From JBFKMV01 sp041629655 (GTDB lineage: Bacteria; Acidobacteriota; Polarisedimenticolia; Polarisedimenticolales; Polarisedimenticolaceae): DNA of 44,735 nucleotides. The translations under genes and the position numbers were made by a program. Positions 26,667-34,522 of the stretch are shown here, piece after piece. The DNA lies in assembly GCA_041629655.1 (NCBI GenBank), contig JBFKMV010000018.1:1-44735 (forward strand), written 5' to 3'. The notes beneath the pieces were generated by a model. The model was not told the origin of the DNA. It did no database searches and saw nothing but the letters and a program-made list of their open reading frames with translations. Position 1 is the stretch's first letter, and the number at the start of each line of letters is the position of its first letter.

Positions 26667-26792
26667 GCGTGGCCCGGCGGGGCGTTCCGAGCGCCCTTAT
26701 ACACGGCTTTTACTTGAAATCCGTGGCGTTCCGACGAAGCATGACCTTGCGACCCGCGATGGCGCGGGCCGGCGGAGGAGGAGACCGGACAG

Positions 26793-27818
26793 ATGCTTGC
26801 AACCCGAAGGCAATACGGCGTCACGGCCGGGCTGGTGCTGTTGCTGCTGGTGGCGACGCCGGCCGCGGCGCAACAGGCCAGCGGTCTGATCAAGCCCGGC
26901 GCGCCCCCGGCGCTGGAGGTGCTGTACACCGGCGACGTGATCGGCTATCTCGACCCCTGCGGCTGAAAGAAGGCCCCCGCGGGGGGCCTGGCCCGGCGGG
27001 CCTGGCTGATCGACGAGCTGCAGAAACAGTTTCCGGCCTCACCGCTGTTGATCGTGGACAGCGGCAACTTCTCCGACAATCCCACGCCGGAGGGGGATCT
27101 CAAGACCAACGCGCTGCTGCGGGCGATGGACCAGCTCGGCTATGCGGCGGCCAACGTGGGCGACCGCGAGCTGGTGATCGGTTACGACGCGTTCGTCAAG
27201 CGGACCGCGGGCGCCCGGCTTCCGTTCATCTCGTCCAACATCGTGCGGCAGGACACCGCGGAGCCGGTGTTCAAGCCCTACACGGTCGTCAAGGCCAAGT
27301 CGCCCGACGGCTCGGCATCGCTCAAGGTCGGGCTGGTCGGCGCGACGCGGTTCAACCCGCTGTTCCTCAAGGCCGGCCCGGAGGGCAGCAACCTGGTGAT
27401 CGCCAAACCCGAGGAGGCGCTGCCGCAGTACGTCGAGGAGGTCCGCAAGCAGGCGGACGTCGTCGTGCTGCTGGCCGCGCTGCACAAGGAGGAGGCGCGG
27501 CGGATCGTCCAGAGCGTGCCGGGAATCGACCTGGTGGTGGGCGCCTACGGCGGGATGATCTCGGTGCGCGAGGAGAAGGCGGGGGATGCCTGGCTGCTGT
27601 ACGCCGGCAACCAGGGCAAGCGCGTCGGCGAGACGCGGGTCTACCTGCAGGCCGACCGGCGGATCCAGTCCGCCGAGACGTACCTGCACATGCTGTCCGC
27701 GGTCTATCCTTCGAACCAGCCGATGCTCGACTATGTCAACGGCATTCACGCCGAGCTGAAGGCGTTGAAGGGCGGCGGGCAGGCGACGGCGACGACGGGC
27801 ACCCAGGCCGCGCGGTGA
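26793..27818 (+). CDS. UshA-like secreted selenoprotein with in-frame TGA read as selenocysteine (Sec58)
   Basis: The ATG at 26793 has a GGAGGAGGA ribosome site and a clear signal peptide (VTAGLVLLLLVATPAAAQQ). The frame meets TGA at 26964-26966 and then stays open, same frame, to the TGA at 27816: 341 residues. The TGA falls in LDPCG-TGA-KKAPAGGLARRA. Relatives I recall carry Cys there (PCGC...GGLARR), so Cys-Gly-Sec is the natural reading. The rest has a metallophosphatase/5'-nucleotidase layout, but metal ligands look eroded: TGDVIG for TNDxHG, GDREL for GNHEF, GAYGG for GHTH. The role is perhaps redox (inference). The stop overlaps the ruvX GTG. The decisive test is whether Sec is inserted; a sequencing error or true nonsense mutation is the alternative. 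Confidence 0.85.
26972..27002 (+). promoter_or_regulatory. Tandem hairpins after the in-frame TGA, candidate bacterial SECIS
   Basis: Hairpin 1: GGCCCCC (26972-26978) with GGGGGCC (26982-26988), loop GCG. Hairpin 2: GGCCC (26990-26994) with GGGCC (26998-27002), loop GGC. Both have G in the apical loop. The second loop lies about 29-31 bases from the TGA, within the range usual for SelB-binding elements; the first is closer, about 13. Folding in vivo and SelB binding are not shown. Confidence 0.55.
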
Positions 27819-28270
27819 GCGACCCGGCCGGCCGGGTTCTCGCGCTCGACCTGGGCGAGGCGCGGGTCGGCCTGGCGCTGTCCGACGAGCTGGCCATCAC
27901 CGCGCAGCCGCTGGGGACGTTCCCGCGCACCGGCGGCCGCAAGGACCTCGAGCGGGTCTCCGCGCTGGTCGCCGAGCACCGGGTCACGGCGGTGGTGATC
28001 GGCAATCCGCTGCTGCTGTCCGGCGAGCCGGGGGAGCGCTCGCGCGACGCGCAGCAGTTCGCGGCGCGCTTGCGGGGCCGGGTCCGCCAGCTGCCGGTCG
28101 TGCTGTGGGACGAGCGACTGAGCACCGTCGAGGTCGAGCGGGTGATGGTGGCCGCCGACGTGCGTCGCCGCCGCCGACGGCAGGTCGTCGATTCGCTGAG
28201 CGCCGTGCTGATCCTGCAGAACTACCTGGACGCCCGAGCGGTCCCCGGGGGACCGGGACCGGGCGCGTGA
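27815..28270 (+). CDS. ruvX: RuvX/YqgF-family RNase H-fold protein (putative 16S rRNA processing)
   Basis: 151 residues. RNase H-like nuclease family linked to maturation of the 16S rRNA 5' end and once proposed as an alternative Holliday-junction resolvase. It has LALDLGEARVGLALSDE with the first catalytic Asp, VVIGNPLLLSGEPGERS, LWDERLSTVEVER and the C-terminal VDSLSAVLILQNYLD. The GTG at 27815 overlaps the selenoprotein stop (GTGA), and its own stop overlaps the mltG start in the same way, so the three are one operon. Confidence 0.94.
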   Translation: MSDPAGRVLALDLGEARVGLALSDELAITAQPLGTFPRTGGRKDLERVSALVAEHRVTAVVIGNPLLLSGEPGERSRDAQQFAARLRGRVRQLPVVLWDERLSTVEVERVMVAADVRRRRRRQVVDSLSAVLILQNYLDARAVPGGPGPGA

Positions 28271-29307
28271 GGAGCACGGTCGCGCGGGCGTTCGCGCTGG
28301 CCGTGGCGGCCGGCGTGCTCGCCGTGGCCGTGGCGGCGGGCCTGGCCTGGCGCGAGCTGACGACGCCCTGGGCGGGCTGGGCGGGGGAGCAGGTGACGCT
28401 CGAGCTGCCGCGCGGCCTCGCCGCGGGAGCGATGCTCGAGCGGCTGGCCGAGGCCGGCGTGATCCGGCGGCCCGGGCTGCTGCGGGGATGGCTGCAGGTG
28501 CGCGGTGGCGCCGGGAGCCTCCACGCGGGCGAGTACCGCTTCGAGCGCCCGGCCACGCCGCTGGAGGTGCTGGATCGCTTGCGCCGCGGCGACGTGCTGC
28601 TGCACGCGTTCACGATCCCGGAGGGGTTGGTGCTCGAGCAGATCGCCGCGCGCATCGCGGCCACGGGCCTGGCCGAGGAGTCGTCGTTGCTGGCGGCGCT
28701 CCGCGACCCCGCTCCGATCCGGGACCTCGATCCCGCGGCGCCGGATCTCGAGGGCTACGTGTTTCCCGAGACGTACCGCTTCCCCCGCGGCGAGTCCCCG
28801 CAGCGGATCGTGCAGGCGATGGTCGAGCGGTTTCGCGTCGAGATCGGGCCGGACTACGCCGAGCAGGCGCGCCGGGTCTCGCTGGGCTTCCGGGAGGCGG
28901 TCACGCTGGCATCGCTGATCGAGAAGGAGACCTCGCTCGACGGCGAACGCGAGCGGATCTCGCGCGTGTTCCACAACCGGCTGGCGCGACGGATGCTGCT
29001 GCAGTGCGATCCCACCGTGATCTACGCCCTGCACCGCGAGGGACGAACGGTGCGCGACCTGCGCTACCGGCACCTGGAGCTGGATTCGCCGTGGAACACC
29101 TATCGTGTCCCGGGACTGCCGCCGGGGCCGATCTGCAATCCCGGACGCCGCAGCTTGGAGGCCGCGGTCCTTCCGGCGGAGGGCCAGGAGCTGTACTTCG
29201 TCGCCGCGCCGGAAGGCGGGCACCGTTTCTCCGAGACCCTGGCTGCGCACGAGCGCGCGGTGCGCGAATGGCGCCGCCACCGTCGCGACAACGCCGGCGG
29301 ATCGTGA
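28267..29307 (+). CDS. mltG: Endolytic murein transglycosylase MltG
   Basis: 346 residues. Inner-membrane lytic transglycosylase thought to end growing glycan strands. An N-terminal membrane helix (about 7-27) is followed by a LysM-like region (VTLELPRGLAAGAMLERLAEAGVI) and the YceG/MltG catalytic domain. LEGYVFPETYRFP, the catalytic Glu219 in ASLIEKETSLDGER, RVFHNRL, LQCDPTVIYAL and SPWNTYRVPGLPPGPICNPG are visible. The ruvX-mltG pair is common in bacteria. It starts with a GTG overlapping the ruvX stop. Confidence 0.96.
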   Translation: MRSTVARAFALAVAAGVLAVAVAAGLAWRELTTPWAGWAGEQVTLELPRGLAAGAMLERLAEAGVIRRPGLLRGWLQVRGGAGSLHAGEYRFERPATPLEVLDRLRRGDVLLHAFTIPEGLVLEQIAARIAATGLAEESSLLAALRDPAPIRDLDPAAPDLEGYVFPETYRFPRGESPQRIVQAMVERFRVEIGPDYAEQARRVSLGFREAVTLASLIEKETSLDGERERISRVFHNRLARRMLLQCDPTVIYALHREGRTVRDLRYRHLELDSPWNTYRVPGLPPGPICNPGRRSLEAAVLPAEGQELYFVAAPEGGHRFSETLAAHERAVREWRRHRRDNAGGS

Positions 29308-29510
29308 GGGCGGTTACCGAACGGTGACCGCGCGCACGATTTCGCTTCGGTTCCGCGGCGGGTCGAACCCGTCGGGGAGCGTCGCCGTGACCTTTCCCCG
29401 GCCGCGACGGGCTGGCGGCCATCTTGCAGTGTCCGCGGGGGCGTGACCCCGAGTCCGGGCCCCGCGCCCGGACGCGAGCGGCGGACCCCGGCACGGCCGC
29501 CCTCGCACGC

Positions 29511-29590
29511 GGAACGGAGCGGGCCGGGACTCGCCCTCCTTTTCGGCCCTCCCCTCCCCGGAAGGATCCCGGCCCGCTCCGCTCCCTTTT
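29511..29590 (+). terminator. Long hairpin with T run
   Basis: A perfect 14-base stem (29516-29529 with 29567-29580), four outer pairs around one mismatch, a 37-base loop and TTTT at 29587-29590. The loop is large for a standard terminator, so transcription end is only a tentative reading. Confidence 0.4.
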
Positions 29591-29621
29591 CCGCGTCGCG
29601 CGCACCGCGGCCTGCGGAGGA

Positions 29622-29627
29622 TAGAAT
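29622..29627 (+). promoter_or_regulatory. -10 element of the DUF721 gene, leaderless geometry
   Basis: TAGAAT ends 8 bases before a GTG at 29635. No -35 is recognised. An ATG at 29626 overlaps the -10 and would not be in the transcript. Confidence 0.45.
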
Positions 29628-29634
29628 GCCGAGC

Positions 29635-30102
29635 GTGACGCAGCGACGGCACAACCGCGGGTTCGAGCGCGTGGGTCCCGACAGCCTCGGCGGCGGCGCG
29701 CTGCCGGCCCGGCGCGAGCGCGACCTCAGACTGGGCCAGGCCTGGCGAGAGGTGGTGGGCGAGCCCCTCGCCGAGCGGGCGCGGGTGCGGCGGGTGGCGC
29801 GCGGGGTGCTGGAGATCGAGATCGACGACGCCCGCTGGGCCGACGCGATCGCGCCCGCGCTGGCCGGGCTCGCCGCGCGCCTCGCCGCGGGCCATCCCGA
29901 GCTGTCGATCCGGCGCTACCGGGTGCGGATCGGCGATTCCGGGGCCACGCCGCCCGCGCGGCCGCTCGGCGTCCCGGGCGACTTGCCGTCGGATTCGGGG
30001 CCGGCCGGCTCCGACCCCCGGCCCGCCCGGCACGACACGCGCTCCGCGCGCCCGCCGGCGCTCGAGGAGCTCGCCGAGCGCTACCTGCGCCGCCGTCGTT
30101 GA
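29635..30102 (+). CDS. DUF721 (DciA-like) protein
   Basis: 155 residues. The N-terminal half fits the DUF721/DciA domain: FERVGPDSLGGGALPARRERDLRLGQAWREVVGEPLAERARVRR region followed by VARGVLEIEIDDARWADAIAPALAGL. DciA proteins load or interact with the replicative helicase in bacteria lacking DnaC. The C-terminal part is a Pro/Arg-rich, low-complexity stretch with a final basic helix (LEELAERYLRRRR). The GTG at 29635 is preferred over the ATG at 29626 because the latter lies in a -10 box. Membership is fairly sure, function less so. Confidence 0.75.
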   Translation: MTQRRHNRGFERVGPDSLGGGALPARRERDLRLGQAWREVVGEPLAERARVRRVARGVLEIEIDDARWADAIAPALAGLAARLAAGHPELSIRRYRVRIGDSGATPPARPLGVPGDLPSDSGPAGSDPRPARHDTRSARPPALEELAERYLRRRR

Positions 30103-30127
30103 CGGCTCATCCGGCGCACCGTATCCT
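30099..30127 (+). promoter_or_regulatory. Sigma-70-type promoter of the ABC module
   Basis: TTGACG (30099-30104), 17-base spacer, TATCCT (30122-30127). It overlaps the DUF721 stop codon. The expected start near 30134 leaves about 27 bases before the ATG at 30161. Confidence 0.65.
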
Positions 30128-30160
30128 TTACGATTCGTTTTCAGCTTTGCGGGGCAATCC

Positions 30161-31105
30161 ATGGTCGAGGTCGATCGACTCACGAAGGTCTACGGCAACC
30201 GGGTCGCCATCTGGCAGATCTCGTTCCGGGTCGCCAGGGGCGAGATCCTGGGTTTCCTGGGACCCAACGGCGCCGGGAAGACGACCACCATGCGGATCAT
30301 CACCGGTTACGTGCCGCCGTCCTCGGGAACGGCGACCGTGGCCGGCCACGACGTCACCGAGCGGCCGCTCGCCGTGAAGTCGAGCATCGGCTACCTCTGC
30401 GAGGCGCCGCCGGTCTACCGCGAGATGACCGTCGAGAAGTACCTGCGCTTCGTGGCCGAGATCAAGCGCGTCCCGCGCGCGCGCCGCAAGGCGCAGACGC
30501 AGCGGTCGATCGAGCTGTGCGGCCTGGAGGACGTGGCGAGTCGCGTGATCGGCCACCTGTCCAAGGGCTACCGCCAGCGTGTCGGCCTGGCCCAGGCGGT
30601 CATCCACGAGCCCGCGGTGCTGATCCTGGACGAGCCGACCTCGGGGCTCGACCCGCGCCAGATCAACGACATCCGCGAGCAGATCAAGCGGCTCAGCGGA
30701 GAGCAGACCGTGATCCTGAGCACGCACATCCTGCCCGAGGTCACGATGACCTGCTCGCGCGTCGTGATCATCAACGAGGGGCAGGTGGTCGCGCAGGACA
30801 CGACGCACAATCTCACCGCCGGTCTGGGCCAGAGCGAGAGCGTCCGGCTTCGCGTGTCGCGCGACGACGGCGGGCTCCCGGCGCGGCTGGCGGGGGTGGT
30901 CGGCGTCCGCGCCGTGGACCGCGAGCGGGACGGGCTCTACCGCGTGCAGCTCCAGGACGGGGACGCGACGCGCGAGCGGCTGGCCGCCGAGGTCGTCGCC
31001 GCCGGGGCGGGGTTGCTCGAGATGACCCGCGAGAAGGCGACCCTGGAGGAGGTGTTCCTGCGGCTGGTCACCGACGAGACGCAGACCCAGGAGCCTGCGG
31101 CATGA
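30161..31105 (+). CDS. ABC transporter ATP-binding protein (GldA/CcmA-like)
   Basis: 314 residues. Nucleotide-binding domain with Walker A GPNGAGKTT, a Q-loop region GYLCEAPPVYREMTVEKYL, signature LSKGYRQRVG, Walker B VLILDEPTSGLD and the switch His in ILSTHIL. A C-terminal domain of about 90 residues follows, ending KATLEEVFLRLVTDE, as in GldA/ABC-2 ATPases. It forms a unit with the next three genes: permease (ATGA overlap), GldG-like protein and DUF4340 protein. Homologous sets are linked to gliding in Bacteroidota but are widespread elsewhere with unknown cargo. Confidence 0.95.
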   Translation: MVEVDRLTKVYGNRVAIWQISFRVARGEILGFLGPNGAGKTTTMRIITGYVPPSSGTATVAGHDVTERPLAVKSSIGYLCEAPPVYREMTVEKYLRFVAEIKRVPRARRKAQTQRSIELCGLEDVASRVIGHLSKGYRQRVGLAQAVIHEPAVLILDEPTSGLDPRQINDIREQIKRLSGEQTVILSTHILPEVTMTCSRVVIINEGQVVAQDTTHNLTAGLGQSESVRLRVSRDDGGLPARLAGVVGVRAVDRERDGLYRVQLQDGDATRERLAAEVVAAGAGLLEMTREKATLEEVFLRLVTDETQTQEPAA

Positions 31106-31860
31106 GCGCGGTGGTCTCGATCTGGCGGCGCGAGCTGCACGCCTACTTCGTCTCGCCGATCGCCTACGTCGTGATCGTGATCTTCCTCGGCATCGCCGGC
31201 TTCGGCTTTCTGCGCGCGATCCAGCAGTACGCCGGTGTCCCGGAAGTGCTGATGGAGCAGCTCGGTCTCAACATCCGCAACTACGTGGTCCGCGACCTGA
31301 CGTTGTTCGTGGCCTACCTCGGCCTGCTGTTGTCGTTGCCCGCGTTGTCGATGCGGCTGCTCAGCGAGGAGCGCAAGACGGGCACCGCCGAGCTGCTGAT
31401 GACCTCGCCGATCACGACCGTGCAGCTGGTGCTGGGGAAGTACCTCGGCACGCTGACCGTGTTGGCGTTGATGCTCGGGCTGACTTTGCCCTACGTCGGT
31501 GTGCTGGTCTGGAAGGGCGACCCCGAGTTGGCGGCGCTCGGGCTGGCCTACGCGGGGTACTTCCTGTTCGGCGCGGTGTTGCTGGCGATCGGGCTGTTCG
31601 CCTCCTCATTGACCGAGAACCAGATCGTGGCGCTGCTGGTGACCTACGCCTTCGCGGTGCCGTTGCTGGTGATCGAGCTGCTGGTCGGCTTCCTCGGCGC
31701 GCCGTGGGACGACCTGCTGGCGGGACTGTCGGTCGGGTTCGGCATGCGCAGTCTCAGCCAGGGCTTGCTGGAGACGCACTTCGTGGTGCTCGACGTGGCC
31801 CTGGTGTTCCTGTTCCTGTTCCTGTGCACGCAGGTGATCGATTCGAACCGCTGGAGGTGA
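31102..31860 (+). CDS. ABC-2 type permease (GldF-like)
   Basis: 252 residues with six hydrophobic segments. It begins MSAVVSIWRRELHAYFVSPIAY and contains LSEERKTGTAELLMTSPITTVQLVLGKYLG, typical of ABC-2 permeases of the GldF/NosY type. It also has LFASSLTENQIVALLVTYAF. It makes the membrane channel for the ATPase encoded just upstream, whose stop overlaps this ATG. The GldG-like gene starts 4 bases after its stop. Confidence 0.93.
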   Translation: MSAVVSIWRRELHAYFVSPIAYVVIVIFLGIAGFGFLRAIQQYAGVPEVLMEQLGLNIRNYVVRDLTLFVAYLGLLLSLPALSMRLLSEERKTGTAELLMTSPITTVQLVLGKYLGTLTVLALMLGLTLPYVGVLVWKGDPELAALGLAYAGYFLFGAVLLAIGLFASSLTENQIVALLVTYAFAVPLLVIELLVGFLGAPWDDLLAGLSVGFGMRSLSQGLLETHFVVLDVALVFLFLFLCTQVIDSNRWR

Positions 31861-31864
31861 GCCG

Positions 31865-33247
31865 GTGGCGCTGAGGCGTCGAGACGAGATCGAGGCCAGC
31901 GAGGGGCGCGACGTCCTGCGGCTGGCGCGCCGCGGAGCGGGATCGCTGCTGTACGTGCTGACCGTGGTGGCGGCGGCGCTGGTCCTGCTGGCGGTCACGT
32001 TCCGGCTCAACGCGACGTTCGACCTCTCGCAACGCGGCGACAACGACCTCTCGCCGCAGACCCAGGCCGTGCTGGCCGGGCTCGAAGAGCCGGTCAAGCT
32101 GTACGCGCTGTTCAAGAAGGAGCGCACGACCAACTGGGAGAACTACTGGAACCGGCTGCGGCTGTATCGCCAGGCGTCGTCGCGGATCGACGCCGAGATG
32201 ATCGACCCGGTGTCGCGCCCGGGGATCGTGCGGCAGCTCGGGCTGAATCCCGAGCAGGAGGGGCTCCGACTCGACGGCACCACGGTCGTGGTGCGCGGCG
32301 AGCGCAGGGTGTCGTTCCGGGGCACGGAGGAGGAGGACATCACCAACGCGATCCTCGAGGCCTCGCGCGAGGGCGACCGCGTGGTGGGCTTCCTGCGCGG
32401 CTACGGCGAGCGTGACCCGGGCTCGGAATCCGACGCCGGCTTCGGCCCGCTGGCCGAGGCGTTACGCCAGGAGTACTACGAGGTGCGCGACGTCACGCTG
32501 GCGGAGGGCATCCCGCCCGACGTGCTGGTGCTGATCGCGGGAGGGTTGCGGCTGCCGATCCCGCAACCCGAGCTGGAGCGGCTGGCGGCGTGGCTGGCCG
32601 ACGGCGGACGGCTGCTGGCGCTCGTCGACGGCGAGGAGACCAGCGGGCTGAACCTGGTCCTCGACCGCTGGGGGCTTCGCGCGACCGGGCTGCCGATCGT
32701 GGATCCGCGCGAGAACATCAACCGCGACACCCGCTTCATCAAGGTCACCGACTACACGAAGCACGAGACCGTGCGGGGCTTCGGCCGCAATTTCCCGACC
32801 GTGTTCCCCACGGCGTCGCGGGTCGAGCACTACGAGGTCAGCGGTGACATCTTCCACGACGACCTGGCGCTGTCGAGCGCCTTCTCGTGGGGCATCGCTC
32901 CGGACGGCGAGCGCACGGCGGGGCCTCACGGCATCGCGGCCGCGGCGTGGCGCCAGGAGACCGTCGACGGACGCGAGGTCGTGGCGCGACTGGTGCTGAT
33001 CGGCGACTCGGACTTCGCCACTCGCGCCTACCTGCCCGCGCGTACCAACCGCAACCTGCTGCTCAACTGCGTGGGCTGGCTCAGCCGACAGGAGCAGCTG
33101 ATCTCGGTGCGCCGCCAGCCGCTGGCGGGCCAGCGTATCGAGCTGTCGGGGAGCGACCTGCCGGTGCTGTACGCGGCGGTGCTGGCGGCGCCGCTGGTCG
33201 TGGCGGGCTTCGGGCTGCTGGTGTTCCTGCGCCGCCGGGGACGCTGA
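31865..33247 (+). CDS. GldG-like ABC auxiliary membrane protein
   Basis: 460 residues. An N-terminal helix (about 24-50), a large soluble domain and a C-terminal helix (about 430-453) match the GldG/ABC_transp_aux layout. In the soluble part, DLSQRGDNDLSPQTQAVLAGLEEPVKLYALF and VVGFLRGYGERD are typical, as is the GATase-like LIAGGLRLPIPQPELERLAAWLADGGRLLALVDG. IGDSDFATRAYL also fits. The soluble domain faces the periplasm in this family. It starts at a GTG (31865). The role is as a partner of the ABC module; the cargo is unknown. Confidence 0.88.
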   Translation: MALRRRDEIEASEGRDVLRLARRGAGSLLYVLTVVAAALVLLAVTFRLNATFDLSQRGDNDLSPQTQAVLAGLEEPVKLYALFKKERTTNWENYWNRLRLYRQASSRIDAEMIDPVSRPGIVRQLGLNPEQEGLRLDGTTVVVRGERRVSFRGTEEEDITNAILEASREGDRVVGFLRGYGERDPGSESDAGFGPLAEALRQEYYEVRDVTLAEGIPPDVLVLIAGGLRLPIPQPELERLAAWLADGGRLLALVDGEETSGLNLVLDRWGLRATGLPIVDPRENINRDTRFIKVTDYTKHETVRGFGRNFPTVFPTASRVEHYEVSGDIFHDDLALSSAFSWGIAPDGERTAGPHGIAAAAWRQETVDGREVVARLVLIGDSDFATRAYLPARTNRNLLLNCVGWLSRQEQLISVRRQPLAGQRIELSGSDLPVLYAAVLAAPLVVAGFGLLVFLRRRGR

Positions 33248-33250
33248 GTC

Positions 33251-34522
33251 TTGAAACGCTTCGTCGTCGCCCTGCTGGGTCTCGCGGTGCTCGCCGTGGC
33301 GGCCTGGATCGTGGTCCGCCAGCAGGACCGCGAGGCGCGGATCGCGCGCGCCGAGGCGCGGCTGCTGTCGTTCGACGAGCGCGCCGTGGTCGGGGTGACG
33401 CTGGCGCTGGACGGTGCAGCATGGCGGTTCCGCCGCCAGGACTACGGCTGGCGGCTGGTCTCGCCGGTCGAGGACCGGGCGGACGCCGGCGTGATGCGCG
33501 AGCTGCTGGCGACGCTGCGGCAGACGCGCGTCGAGCGCGTGATCGAGACCCCCGACGCGCTTGCCGAGTACGGTCTCGACCCGCCGCGGCTCGCGGTTCG
33601 GCTGGAGGGCGTCGACGCGCCCGCGCTTTCGGTCGGCAGCGCCAGCCCGACCCGCGACGGCCTGTACGTGATGGTCGAGGGTCGGCCCGGCGTGCTGGTG
33701 CTGAACCTGCTCGAGGCGCTGCTGCTGAACCGGCTCGAGCCGGAGGGGCTGCGCGACCACCGTCTGTCCGGGGTCGTGCGCGCCGGCATCAGCGGCGTCA
33801 CGCTGCGCCGCGGGGCGGAGATGGTGCGGATCGAGCGCGCGGGCGAAACGTGGTGGATCACCGAGCCGCTGCGCCTCCCCGCCGAGCAGCAGCAGGTGGA
33901 ACGATTGCTGACCGCGCTCGAGGAGACGGCGGTGGCCGGCTTCGTGGACGGGGCCGACCCCCGGGAGCCGCGGTTCGGTCTCGGCGACGGGGCGGTCGAG
34001 GTGATCCTGCGCAGCGCCGACGAGACGCTCGAGCTGCGCTTCGGCGCCGTGGTCCCGGACGGGGGGCGGCGGTACGCGCTGCGCGCCGGTCGAGCCGGCG
34101 TGCTGGTCACCGATCGTGACCCGCTCGCCGACGCGCCGACGAGCCCCCGGGAGCTGGCCAGCTCGCGGTTGACCGAGGTCAATCGCTACCAGGTGACGCG
34201 TTTCAGCTACCGCAAGGGCACGGCCGAGCTGGCGGCGGTGCGCGCGGCGGAGCGCGAGTGGCAGACCGCGGCGGGCGCCGCGCTGCCGTCGGAACGGATC
34301 TACGCGCTGCTCGCGACGGCGCTCAACGCGCGGGTCGCCGACTGGCGGCCGGGCTCGCCCGCCGGGGAGACGCCGCGGGCCAGTCTCGAGTTCGAGCTGG
34401 AGGACGGGACGACCGACCGGATCGACTTCCTCTCCGGCAACCGCGCCCGCTTGCAGTCGCTCCCGGGCCTGGTCTACGAGCTGGCCGCGGGCCCGCCGGA
34501 GCTGCCGCGCCGCGACGGCTAG
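33251..34522 (+). CDS. DUF4340 protein
   Basis: 423 residues. One N-terminal membrane helix (about 4-23), then two repeats of the DUF4340 fold. Repeat-like features include WRFRRQDYGWRLVSPVEDRADAGVMRELL with EYGLDPP, and later WWITEPLRLPAEQQQVERLLTALEE with PRFGLGDG. The family follows GldG-like genes in many phyla and has no known activity. The start is a TTG (33251), 3 bases after the GldG-like stop. It converges with the beta-barrel gene, overlapping it by 4 bases. Confidence 0.85.
   Translation: MKRFVVALLGLAVLAVAAWIVVRQQDREARIARAEARLLSFDERAVVGVTLALDGAAWRFRRQDYGWRLVSPVEDRADAGVMRELLATLRQTRVERVIETPDALAEYGLDPPRLAVRLEGVDAPALSVGSASPTRDGLYVMVEGRPGVLVLNLLEALLLNRLEPEGLRDHRLSGVVRAGISGVTLRRGAEMVRIERAGETWWITEPLRLPAEQQQVERLLTALEETAVAGFVDGADPREPRFGLGDGAVEVILRSADETLELRFGAVVPDGGRRYALRAGRAGVLVTDRDPLADAPTSPRELASSRLTEVNRYQVTRFSYRKGTAELAAVRAAEREWQTAAGAALPSERIYALLATALNARVADWRPGSPAGETPRASLEFELEDGTTDRIDFLSGNRARLQSLPGLVYELAAGPPELPRRDG

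Larger units (their letters stand above)
29308..29634. other. Non-coding interval with four clustered hairpins
   Basis: Gap of about 325 bases between mltG and the DUF721 gene with no credible ORF. Hairpins: GGGG/CCCC (29437-29449), GTCCGGG/CCCGGAC (29453-29473), GCGGC/GCCGC (about 29479-29501), and a long one pairing 29516-29529 with 29567-29580 perfectly (14 bases, extended to 29511-29585 with one mismatch), followed by TTTT at 29587-29590. It could be the mltG terminator or a small structured RNA. The first 120 bases show nothing I can name. Confidence 0.5.

Noticed and set aside
27048..27818. A separate gene starting at a TTG at 27048
   Set aside because: No ribosome site, and the conserved family N-terminus with signal peptide lies upstream in the same frame; the TGA is better read as selenocysteine.
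29364..29384. tRNA-like T-arm (GGGTCGAACCC)
   Set aside because: Lacks the full TTCRA loop, and no acceptor, D or anticodon arm can be paired around it.
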